Positions 7,752-15,268 of a DNA stretch of 64,000 nucleotides are shown in pieces. The stretch is from Pseudomonas piscis (GTDB lineage: Bacteria; Pseudomonadota; Gammaproteobacteria; Pseudomonadales; Pseudomonadaceae): the NCBI RefSeq assembly GCF_009380155.1, contig NZ_WHUV01000008.1, positions 80,669-144,668 on the forward strand. Reading direction: 5' to 3'. A model generated the notes under the pieces. That model was given only the letters and a program-made list of their open reading frames with translations. It was not told the origin of the DNA and did no database searches. The position numbers and the translations under genes were made by a program. How positions within the stretch are numbered: the stretch's first letter is position 1; each line of letters begins with the position of its first letter.

Positions 7752-8330
7752 ATGGCGTTTTTTTCCCGCCGCAAGGAGCCCATGTCCGCCAGCGACCTGA
7801 GCCACATCACCCGGGGCATGCACCAGGCTGCGGCCGCGACCCACAACCTGATCGCCCAGCAGTACATCAAGCTGTTCGACCAGTTCTTCGACTACGACGT
7901 CAACGACCTGGGCACGCCGATGAAAGCCAAGATGGTCGAGGTGGCGCTCAACGACCAGCACATCATCAACGTCCCGTTGATTGCCCTGGTCTCGCCCAAG
8001 GGCTTGGCCCTGCACAAGATGACCGTCGACCTCTCGGTGCGCATGCAAGGCACCGAACTGCAGAAGGCCACCCACGACCTGGAGAACGGTGAACTGCAGT
8101 GCGAGAAGTTCTTCGTCACCTTCGGCCACGGCAAGCGCGAAGGCCATGAGCGCGACCCCGACGAGGTGCAGATCAGCATGGAGTTTCGCGATTGCGAGCC
8201 GCCGGAGGCGATCCAGCGCCTGATCGAAGAGTTCACCAACCTGATCAGCCCGCAGCGGCTCAGCGATGCCCCGCCGAACCTGCCACCGCGGCCCGGCCAG
8301 CCTGAAGAAGCAGACTTGCTGATGCCTTGA
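7752..8330 (+). CDS. Second DUF2589-type protein (192 aa)
   Basis: A paralogue-like neighbour of the previous gene. It shares the N-terminal helical part (LSHITRGMHQAAAATHNLIA then QQYIKLFDQFF), a middle beta-rich region beginning VEVALNDQHIINVPLIALVSPKG (compare the PLLAAISHPNI region of the first protein) and a common late motif, PPEAIQRLIEEF here versus PPEALMRVIDFL there. The C-terminus is Pro-rich. AGGAG precedes the ATG at 7752; a second in-frame ATG at 7782 is possible. The two are probably co-transcribed and may act as a pair, as inferred from homology and adjacency. No enzymatic motif is visible. Confidence 0.72.
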   Translation: MAFFSRRKEPMSASDLSHITRGMHQAAAATHNLIAQQYIKLFDQFFDYDVNDLGTPMKAKMVEVALNDQHIINVPLIALVSPKGLALHKMTVDLSVRMQGTELQKATHDLENGELQCEKFFVTFGHGKREGHERDPDEVQISMEFRDCEPPEAIQRLIEEFTNLISPQRLSDAPPNLPPRPGQPEEADLLMP

Positions 8331-8365
8331 AGCCGCCAGCGTCCAGGGCGCGCCGCGCGCTCGCC

Positions 8366-9043
8366 TCAGCGCTTGAAGTCCACCGAGCGCCAGTCGCTGG
8401 CCTCGATCGACCCGAGCATCTGCGGGGCGCCGTCCAGGGTGTCGGTGGTGACGAACAGGGCCGAGCCGTATCCCAGGGTCGGGGTCGCCAGCTTCAGGTC
8501 GCGTTCCAGTTGCGCCATGCATTCACTGTGGGTCACCAACACCAGGTTGTGTCCGGCGACCTTGTGCGCCAGGGCGTCGCGCAACATGCTGCCCTTGCAG
8601 TTGAAGAGCCAGTTGTCGCCGCTGCTGACCTTGCTGAACATGTAGCCGGCAGTCTGCGCGGTGCGGGTCAGGGGGCTGTTGTAGATGTCGGTCCGCGCAA
8701 GGCCCAGTTGCTCGAACCGGGCGCCGAGCCCCACCGCCACGTCCCGGGCGCGGTCGGTGATACCGTCGGCCGGCCCCAGGCAAGGGGCATTGGAATGGTC
8801 GCAGCGCTCCACATGGCGCACCAGGGCGATCACGTCGCCCTTGGCCCAGCTGCTGGCCAATGCCTTGAGCCCACTGGCATTGCCGTGGGCCAGGTCGGGA
8901 ACCGCCGCCGGCTGGAGCAGGTACAGGCCCGCCAAAAGGCTCAGGCCCAGGCCCAGCAACCACGCCAGATGCCGCTTGTAACGGGCCAGGGTGCGCCCCA
9001 GGGATGGGCCCCTGGCCTGCGCCAATACCAGTCTTGTGGTCAC
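8366..9043 (-). CDS. Membrane-anchored histidine phosphatase family protein
   Basis: A 225-residue branch-2-like histidine phosphatase. An N-terminal hydrophobic helix (HLAWLLGLGLSLLAGLYLLQ, about residues 26-45) anchors or exports the protein. The catalytic core carries ALVRHVERCD, where the R-H pair holds the phosphorylated His, and LVTHSEC with the second catalytic His. The overall pattern resembles Ais/PmrG-type phosphatases that trim LPS core heptose phosphates, but substrate is inferred. I chose the GTG at 9043 because GAAGGG precedes it; upstream in-frame starts at 9133 (ATG) and 9139 (TTG) lack a ribosome-binding site. It faces the DUF2589 genes convergently. Confidence 0.75.
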   Translation of the reverse strand: MTTRLVLAQARGPSLGRTLARYKRHLAWLLGLGLSLLAGLYLLQPAAVPDLAHGNASGLKALASSWAKGDVIALVRHVERCDHSNAPCLGPADGITDRARDVAVGLGARFEQLGLARTDIYNSPLTRTAQTAGYMFSKVSSGDNWLFNCKGSMLRDALAHKVAGHNLVLVTHSECMAQLERDLKLATPTLGYGSALFVTTDTLDGAPQMLGSIEASDWRSVDFKR

Positions 9044-9402
9044 GTTCCAGTCGCCCTTCAGAGAATGATCCGGGATATCGAGCAACCCGTGCCGAGGCCA
9101 GGCAGGCCTGGTGGCAGACGAGTTGCGCCGCATGCCCAAGGGCAGCGACCGGCCAGACTCTAGGGGGATGACCGTGGGGCAGCGGTGAAATCAATGTGAA
9201 AAAAAGCTCAACGCACAGGTGGTTCATCCCGCAAAATAGCCGTTAAAGCCTGAAACATTGTCTTGGCGCAATGCCGACGAAATCGTTTTAGCTATGGCAC
9301 ATCCCGCCGATATACCCCCTACAAATCACCTTGCTGGTCACCAAGAACAACAATCTTCCGGCCAACTGAGATCAAGAAGCGCTACGTTCCTGGAGGAATT
9401 CA
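9044..9402. promoter_or_regulatory. Divergent intergenic region with possible FliA-type -10
   Basis: No convincing gene lies in this 359-bp stretch between the phosphatase and chemoreceptor starts. GCCGATAT at 9306-9313 resembles the -10 element of flagellar sigma (FliA) promoters, common for chemoreceptors, but its -35 (TTTA at 9287-9290) is poor. The chemoreceptor ribosome-binding site is TGGAGGA, just before 9403. Confidence 0.4.
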
Positions 9403-11322
9403 ATGAATAGCTGGTTCGCCAACATCAGCGTCAACCTTAAGTTGGGCCTGGGCTTCGGCCTGGTCCTGGCCCTGACCACCATTCTTGCACTGACCGGCTG
9501 GACCAGCCTGGGCGGCATGATCGACCGCAGCAACTGGATGAGCGACATCACCCAGTTGAACATCGGCCTGACCAAGCTGCGGGTCACCCGCCTGCAATAC
9601 ATGCTGACCAACGGCGACGAAACCGCCGCGCAGAATGTCCAGGTCACCCTGGACGACTTCAGCGCCCAGCAGAAGAAGCTCCTGGCGTCGTTCCAGAGCC
9701 CGGAGAACATCAAGCTGCTGCAAGGCCTGGGCGCGACCATCGCCGCCTACCAGGACTCGCTGAACAAGATGCGCAACGCCTACCGCACCGGCAACGCCGC
9801 GCGCCAGACCATGAACCAGAATGCCGACGACGCCAACGACCTGATCAACGGGATCAACGAGCGGGTCAAGCAGATGCCCCTGAGCGACGAGCGTTTCGAG
9901 CAGTTCCAGGCCATCACCGAGGCCAAGGAAGCCTTCCAGCTGGCCCGCTATGAAGTGCGTGGCTACGTCACCACCAGCAACCCGGAGACCGAGCAGAAGG
10001 CCGTCGCCCAGCTCAACGCCGCGATCACTGAGCTCGAGCAACTGAACAAGCACTTCAGCCGCACCCAGGGCGATGTCCTGCAACGCCTGACCACCGCCCT
10101 GACCGGCTACCGCAGCTCGCTGCAGACCTTCAAGGCAGCCTTCTCCGACGCCGTGCAGGCGCGCAAGGAAATGACCGACCAAGGCGCCGATATCGTCGAG
10201 CGCAGCGATGCCCTGTACCAGATCCAGCTGGATCGCCGCGATGTCGAAAGTGCCCAGGCCCGTAGCCTGCAACTGACCAGCACCCTGCTGGCGCTGCTGG
10301 TGGGCGTGCTGGCTGCGGTGATCATCACCCGCCAGATCACCCGTCCGCTGCGCGAGACCCTGGTAGCGGTCGAGCGTATTGCCTCCGGCGACCTGACCCA
10401 GGACCTGCACGTCACCCGTCGTGACGAACTGGGCGTGCTGCAACAAGGCATCGCCCGCATGGGCGTGACCCTGCGCGAGCTGATCGGCGGTATCCGCGAC
10501 GGCGTGACCCAGATAGCCAGCGCCGCCGAGGAACTGTCGGCGGTGACCGAGGAAACCAGCGCCGGGGTCAACAGCCAGAAAGTCGAGACCGACCAGGTGG
10601 CCACCGCCATGCACGAGATGACCGCCACCGTGCAGGAAGTCGCGCGCAACGCCGAGGAAGCCTCCCAGGCTGCGGCCGCCGCCGATGGCGAAGCCCGCGA
10701 AGGCGACAAAGTGGTGGCACAGGCCATCGAGCAGATCGAGCGCCTGGCCAGCGAAGTGGTGCGCTCCACCGACGCCATGAACATGCTGCAACAGGAAAGC
10801 GACAAGATCGGCAGCGTCATGGACGTGATCAAGGCCGTGGCCGAACAGACCAACCTGCTGGCCCTGAACGCCGCCATCGAAGCCGCCCGCGCCGGTGAAG
10901 CCGGTCGTGGTTTCGCGGTGGTGGCCGACGAGGTCCGGGCCCTGGCCCAGCGCACCCAGAAGTCCACCGAGGAGATCGAGGAACTGGTGGCCGGCCTGCA
11001 GAACGGTACCCAGCAAGTGGCGACCGTGATGCACAACAGCCGGGTGCTGACCGACAGCAGTGTCGACCTGACGCGCAAGGCCGGTGCCTCCCTGGAGAAC
11101 ATCACCCGCACGGTGTCCAACATCCAGTCGATGAACCAGCAGATCGCCGCCGCTGCCGAAGAACAGAGCGCCGTGGCCGAGGAGATCAGCCGCAGCATCA
11201 TCAACGTGCGCGATGTGTCGGAACAGACCGCCGCCGCCAGCGAGGAAACCGCGGCCTCCAGTGTCGAGCTGGCCCGCCTGGGCGGCCAACTGCAAATGAT
11301 GGTCAGCCACTTCCGCGTCTGA
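9403..11322 (+). CDS. Methyl-accepting chemotaxis protein with HBM-type sensor (McpS-like)
   Basis: A 639-residue transmembrane chemoreceptor. TM1 spans about residues 12-33 and TM2 about 288-308. The roughly 250-residue all-helical periplasmic part between them has the size and layout of the helical bimodular (HBM) domain found in P. putida McpS, which binds TCA-cycle acids. HAMP follows (about 309-362), then the cytoplasmic signalling coiled coil with the invariant tip EQTNLLALNAAIEAARAGE (around residue 481) that contacts CheA and CheW. Methylation-type Gln/Glu pairs lie in the flanking helices. The C-terminus ends FRV without a CheR-tethering pentapeptide. Ligand identity (malate or succinate-like) is inferred from domain type only. 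Confidence 0.92.
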   Translation: MNSWFANISVNLKLGLGFGLVLALTTILALTGWTSLGGMIDRSNWMSDITQLNIGLTKLRVTRLQYMLTNGDETAAQNVQVTLDDFSAQQKKLLASFQSPENIKLLQGLGATIAAYQDSLNKMRNAYRTGNAARQTMNQNADDANDLINGINERVKQMPLSDERFEQFQAITEAKEAFQLARYEVRGYVTTSNPETEQKAVAQLNAAITELEQLNKHFSRTQGDVLQRLTTALTGYRSSLQTFKAAFSDAVQARKEMTDQGADIVERSDALYQIQLDRRDVESAQARSLQLTSTLLALLVGVLAAVIITRQITRPLRETLVAVERIASGDLTQDLHVTRRDELGVLQQGIARMGVTLRELIGGIRDGVTQIASAAEELSAVTEETSAGVNSQKVETDQVATAMHEMTATVQEVARNAEEASQAAAAADGEAREGDKVVAQAIEQIERLASEVVRSTDAMNMLQQESDKIGSVMDVIKAVAEQTNLLALNAAIEAARAGEAGRGFAVVADEVRALAQRTQKSTEEIEELVAGLQNGTQQVATVMHNSRVLTDSSVDLTRKAGASLENITRTVSNIQSMNQQIAAAAEEQSAVAEEISRSIINVRDVSEQTAAASEETAASSVELARLGGQLQMMVSHFRV

Positions 11323-11341
11323 CTTGTAGCGCGTCCTTCGC

Positions 11342-11377
11342 TCATGTAGCCGCAGCCTTCGGCAGCGGCTACATGAG
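11342..11377. repeat. REP palindrome
   Basis: An imperfect palindrome, CATGTAGCCGC...GCGGCTACATG, with a short AG-rich centre, directly downstream of the chemoreceptor gene. Sequence and size fit Pseudomonas repetitive extragenic palindromes; as RNA it would be a stable hairpin after the stop codon. Confidence 0.75.
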
Positions 11378-11473
11378 GTCTGCCGGACAGGCATTTACAG
11401 CGTTCGCGGTTTGCCCTTACCTTTCCCGGTCTCCATCCTGCTGTCCGAAGGATTCGTTGCCAGGAACCCAATC

Positions 11474-12502
11474 ATGCCCAGCCTCGGTTTTACCTCGGTC
11501 CCGCCCCTGCTCAAGTACCTGCTCTATGCCGAGCAGCTGGGTATCGCCACGGAACCGGCGCTGGCAGCCGCCGGCTTGCAGGCAGCGCAGTTGAACGACA
11601 CCAGCCTGCGCCTGCCGGTAGAGGTCCACGAACGCCTGCTGGACTACTTCTGCCTGCATTCGGGCGACCCGCTGTTCGGGCTCAACTCGGCACGCTTCGT
11701 CAAGCCCGGGTCCTGGAACGTGTTGGGCTACATCACCATGAACTGCGCGACCCTGGGCGAAGCCATGGGCCGCATCATGCCGTTCGAGAAACTGGTGGGG
11801 GACATGGGCACCAGCCGCGCCGAAGTGCTAGGCGACGAAGTACGCCTGATCTGGAGCTGCCGCCACCAACGCCCGGATATCCGCCGGCATCTGGTGGAAA
11901 ACGTGCTCGCCTCCTGGCTGCTGTATGCCCGCTGGATCGCCGACTCGCAGCTTTCGCCAGGTGCGGTGTGGTTCGAGCATCCACTGCCGGAACTGGCCCG
12001 GCTCGAACAATACGAGGCGCTATTCGGCTGCCCGGTGCTGTTCCAGCAACCCTGCTCGGCCCTGGTGGCCCCCCTGCACTACCTGCAATTGCCCCTGCGC
12101 CAGGCCGATGCGCGGCTGCTCAAGACCCTGGAAGACCATGCCCAGACGATGATGGCCTCGCTGGCCGATGCGCCGGTGGCGCTGCAGGTGCAGAACGTCC
12201 TGCGCCAACTGCTCAAGGATGGCCTGCCGCGCAAGGAACAGGTGGCCGAACAGCTGCAAGTGTCGGTCAGTACCTTGCAGCGCCAGCTGCTCAAGGCCGG
12301 CACCTCCTACCAGCAGATCCTCGACGACCTGCGCCAGGAACTGGCCGAGCACCACCTGCTGCACAGCGAGCTGTCGATCCAGGCCATCGCCGATCGCCTG
12401 GGCTTCACCGAGCCCCGCTCGTTCCATCGCAGCTTCAAGACCCGCACCGGCATGCCTCCCGGAGAGTATCGCCAGAAGCACCGCGGTCCCGCCGGGCCTT
12501 GA
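11474..12502 (+). CDS. AraC-family regulator with arabinose-binding-type N-terminal domain
   Basis: A 342-residue regulator. Residues about 25-205 match the PF12625-type 'arabinose-binding' domain of the OruR/ArgR-like AraC group (RLPVEVHERLLDYF and GWNVLGYITMNC-like signatures). The C-terminal 90 residues hold the AraC double helix-turn-helix (EQLQVSVSTLQRQLLKAG and IADRLGFTEPRSFHRSFK). The start is set at ATG 11474, which has CAGGAA upstream and begins MPSLGFTSV; an in-frame extension runs back to 11411 without a site. It follows a chemoreceptor and REP element and precedes a convergent LysR gene by 24 bp, so it stands alone. Its regulon cannot be inferred. Confidence 0.85.
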   Translation: MPSLGFTSVPPLLKYLLYAEQLGIATEPALAAAGLQAAQLNDTSLRLPVEVHERLLDYFCLHSGDPLFGLNSARFVKPGSWNVLGYITMNCATLGEAMGRIMPFEKLVGDMGTSRAEVLGDEVRLIWSCRHQRPDIRRHLVENVLASWLLYARWIADSQLSPGAVWFEHPLPELARLEQYEALFGCPVLFQQPCSALVAPLHYLQLPLRQADARLLKTLEDHAQTMMASLADAPVALQVQNVLRQLLKDGLPRKEQVAEQLQVSVSTLQRQLLKAGTSYQQILDDLRQELAEHHLLHSELSIQAIADRLGFTEPRSFHRSFKTRTGMPPGEYRQKHRGPAGP

Positions 12503-12526
12503 ATCCCGGCCGGGCCTTCTTGTGTT

Positions 12527-13447
12527 CTATTGGGAAAGCGCCCAAAGAGGGTCGCTGGCCATGAGCAGCGTGACCCAGTCGGTGAACGCGCGGACCCTCG
12601 CGGAAAGGTGGCGGGTATAGGGGTAGACCACCGAAATGGGCATGCTCGCCATATGCCAATCCGGGAGTATTTCGACCAGCGCCCCGCTGCGAAAATGCGG
12701 CTCGGCCTCCGCCCTGGGCACAAACGCCACCCCCAACCCCGCGATGGCGGCGGCAGCCGTGGCGCTACCGTTGTTGAAGTACAAGGAAGGTGGGTGGTCG
12801 AGGGTGAAGCTTTCCGCTCCGCGCCTGAGCGTCGGCACATAGCGCCGGTCGGTCACCGGGAACTTGAAACCCAGATGCTTGTGGGTCGGCAGCTGCGTTG
12901 GCGCGGTGATCGGGGCAACCCCGGCCAGATACCGGGGAGCTGCGCAGAGGCAAAAACGCATCTGCCCGATTGGGCGACACACCAGGTCCTGGTCCGTGAC
13001 GACACCACCGCGCAGGGCGCAATCGACACCTTCCTGGGCGAGGTCGACCACCCGCTCGCTGCAGCCGATATCCAGGTGGATCTCTGGATACCTGGCGGCA
13101 AAGTCCGGCAGTGCCGGAACGACGAACAGGATGCCGACCGGGGATGGCATCTCGATCCTGATCCGGCCGCGAACCACATTGCGGCTTTGCGAAACAGCAG
13201 CTTCCAACTCGTCTACGTCATCGATGACCGCCCGTGCGCGCAGGTAGTACGCCGCCCCCTCCGTGGTAGGCGACACCTTGCGCGTCGTGCGGTGCAGCAG
13301 CTTGATGCCCAGCAGGCTTTCCAGGGCCTGGACCTGGCCCGAAATCGTGGTTTTCGCCAGATCCAGCGAATCGGCCGCGCCACTGAAACTGCCCACTTCG
13401 ACAATGCGGCAAAACGCGCGCATGGCCTCCAGCCGGTCAAATGCCAT
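12527..13447 (-). CDS. LysR-family regulator, divergent from an RND efflux cluster
   Basis: A 306-residue LysR-type regulator: winged helix-turn-helix at residues 1-60 (FSGAADSLDLAKTTISGQVQ) and a periplasmic-binding-like effector domain from about 90 to 295. It belongs by look to the large CrgA/DmlR-like group. It is divergent, with 111 bp between starts, from an AhpD-like gene followed by an RND efflux adaptor and pump, so it probably controls that operon, much as MexT controls mexEF-oprN. The effector is unknown. Confidence 0.88.
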   Translation of the reverse strand: MAFDRLEAMRAFCRIVEVGSFSGAADSLDLAKTTISGQVQALESLLGIKLLHRTTRKVSPTTEGAAYYLRARAVIDDVDELEAAVSQSRNVVRGRIRIEMPSPVGILFVVPALPDFAARYPEIHLDIGCSERVVDLAQEGVDCALRGGVVTDQDLVCRPIGQMRFCLCAAPRYLAGVAPITAPTQLPTHKHLGFKFPVTDRRYVPTLRRGAESFTLDHPPSLYFNNGSATAAAAIAGLGVAFVPRAEAEPHFRSGALVEILPDWHMASMPISVVYPYTRHLSARVRAFTDWVTLLMASDPLWALSQ

Positions 13448-13558
13448 TGTACGAATATCCGTATAAACAAAACGATTGGAGCCAATTTATCCGAGTAATG
13501 GCTTTTTCTAAAGTACGCCCATTCCACAACATGTGGCGACATCAGGAGAAGCACATCC

Positions 13559-14002
13559 ATGAGCAACAAACGCATCGATTACTACCAGGCCGCCCCCCAG
13601 GCCATGCGGGCGATGATGGGGCTGGAAAAAGCCGCCGCCCAATCCGTCCTGCCTGCCGCGCTGCGGGAGCTGGTGCGAATCCGCGCCTCCCAGATCAATG
13701 GATGCGCCTACTGCATCGACATGCACACCACCGACGCGTTGAAAGGCGGGGAAACGCCCCGGCGCCTGATGGCCATCAGCGCCTGGAAGGAGACGCCATT
13801 CTTCGACGCCCGTGAACGTGCGGCCCTGTTGTGGACCGAGACACTGACCCTGGTTGCGCAGCGCCAGGCCCCGGACGAGATCTATGCAGAAGTCAGCGGG
13901 CACTTCAGCGAACAGGAACTCTGCGAGCTGACGTTCGTTATTGCCGCCATCAACGCCTGGAACCGTTTCGGTGTCGGTTTTGCCATGCAGCCGCAGCACT
14001 AG
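13559..14002 (+). CDS. Carboxymuconolactone decarboxylase/AhpD-like peroxidase family protein
   Basis: A 147-residue protein of the AhpD-like superfamily. The redox motif CAYCIDMH (residues about 49-56) is the diagnostic C-x-x-C-x-x-x-H of alkylhydroperoxidase-type members, so it is likely a thiol-based peroxidase or disulfide reductase rather than a decarboxylase. ATG 13559 is preceded by AGGAGAAG. As the first gene downstream of the LysR-controlled divergent region and 91 bp ahead of an RND adaptor, it may be co-induced with the efflux pump, linking export with detoxification of electrophiles or peroxides (inference). Confidence 0.86.
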   Translation: MSNKRIDYYQAAPQAMRAMMGLEKAAAQSVLPAALRELVRIRASQINGCAYCIDMHTTDALKGGETPRRLMAISAWKETPFFDARERAALLWTETLTLVAQRQAPDEIYAEVSGHFSEQELCELTFVIAAINAWNRFGVGFAMQPQH

Positions 14003-14093
14003 GCCCCAGTGATTGCCAGGCGCCCCGCCGCCATCGGCGAACCGGATACCGGCTTGCCCGCTCATTTTTTCAACGCCACACAAGGACCATCCC

Positions 14094-15248
14094 GTGCGTG
14101 CCCGATCAACCAGCGCCAGCGTCGTCATCATCACGCTCTTGTTGATGACTGGCTGCAACAAGGAACCCGGCCCGACCACAGCCGCCAGCGCCCCGGTCGT
14201 GGATGTGGCCAGGGTTGCCATGCAACCCGTCAAGGCCTGGGACAGCTTCAATGGCCGTATAGGCGCCATGGAAACCGTAGCTATCCTGCCCCGCGTGAGC
14301 GGCCACATCACCCAGGTGGCCTACCGGGAAGGTAGCGAGGTCAAGGCCGGCGACCTGCTCTTCGTCATCGACCCGCGCCCCTACCGCGCCGCATTGGCCA
14401 ATGCCCGCGCCCAGCTGGAACGGGCCCGGACATCGCTGCTGTTCGCCGAACAGCAGGACCGGCGGGCACAGCAGTTGCTCAAGCTCAACGCAGTCTCCAA
14501 GGAAGAGGCCGAGCAACGGCACACCAGCCATGGCCAGAGCCTGGCCGAAGTCCATGCCGCCGAGGCGGCGGTGGCAAGCGCGGCCCTGAACCTGGAGTTC
14601 ACCGAAGTCCGCTCGCCCATCGATGGCCGCACCAGCCGCGCCCAGCTGACGCGAGGCAACCTGGCCGTCGCCGATCAATCGGTCCTGACCTCGGTGGTGT
14701 CCCAAGATCCGCTTTACGTTTACTTCGATCCGGACGAGCACCATGTGCCGGGGTTTCGAAAGGCCTTGAAAGAATCGCGCGAAACCCAGGTGCGCATTGG
14801 CCTGGCCAGCGACGAAGGCTTCCCCTACGAGGGCGACTTGAGCTTCATCGACAACCAGGTCGATGCAAGCACCGGGACCATTCGCGCCCGCGCCACGGTG
14901 CGCAATCCGGAGCGACGGCTGACACCCGGCCTGTATGCCAGGGTGCAACTTGCGATCGGTGGGTCGGTACCGGTCATCGTGGTACCCGAGCGGGCGATCC
15001 TGACTGACCAGGACCAACAATACGTGTACCGCTTGAGCCCGGAAAACACCGCCGAAAGACGCTACATAAAAACCGGCAGGCAGGTCGGCAACCAGCGCGT
15101 CGTGACGGCGGGGCTGACCCGCGAAGACAAGATCGTCGTTGCCGGCCTGCAGCAGATCTACGCCAGCGGAACCGCCGTCACCCCCCATGAGCTCCCCCCC
15201 GAAGACAGTGCGCTGCAGGTCTCCCGCGCGATCTTGATCGGAAAGTAA
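14094..15248 (+). CDS. RND efflux periplasmic adaptor (membrane fusion lipoprotein)
   Basis: A 384-residue adaptor that bridges an inner-membrane RND pump to an outer-membrane channel. The start is placed at GTG 14094 because AAGGA precedes it and it gives a lipoprotein signal peptide with M-T-G-C (Cys21); an in-frame ATG 81 bases upstream would spoil this. The biotinyl-lipoyl half-motifs (SGHITQVAYREGSEVKAGD near residue 68 and EVRSPIDGRTSRA near 172) flank the alpha-hairpin, and the beta-barrel and membrane-proximal parts follow. It resembles MexE-type adaptors. The pump gene starts 20 bp downstream, so they form one operon. Confidence 0.9.
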   Translation: MRARSTSASVVIITLLLMTGCNKEPGPTTAASAPVVDVARVAMQPVKAWDSFNGRIGAMETVAILPRVSGHITQVAYREGSEVKAGDLLFVIDPRPYRAALANARAQLERARTSLLFAEQQDRRAQQLLKLNAVSKEEAEQRHTSHGQSLAEVHAAEAAVASAALNLEFTEVRSPIDGRTSRAQLTRGNLAVADQSVLTSVVSQDPLYVYFDPDEHHVPGFRKALKESRETQVRIGLASDEGFPYEGDLSFIDNQVDASTGTIRARATVRNPERRLTPGLYARVQLAIGGSVPVIVVPERAILTDQDQQYVYRLSPENTAERRYIKTGRQVGNQRVVTAGLTREDKIVVAGLQQIYASGTAVTPHELPPEDSALQVSRAILIGK

Positions 15249-15268
15249 TTGCCAAAGGCTCCTCCCCC

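Noticed and set aside
6562..8330. Prophage remnant as the source of the Mor-family gene
   Set aside because: No capsid, tail, holin, integrase or replication genes occur nearby and base composition looks like that of neighbours, so a resident prophage cannot be supported.
9286..9320. Possible sigma-54 promoter (TGGCAC...GC) before the chemoreceptor
   Set aside because: The GG-to-GC spacing is 8 rather than 10, so it does not fit a -24/-12 promoter.
9400..11394. A 664-codon minus-strand frame opposite the chemoreceptor
   Set aside because: Antisense shadow of the chemoreceptor gene, again with low-complexity composition.
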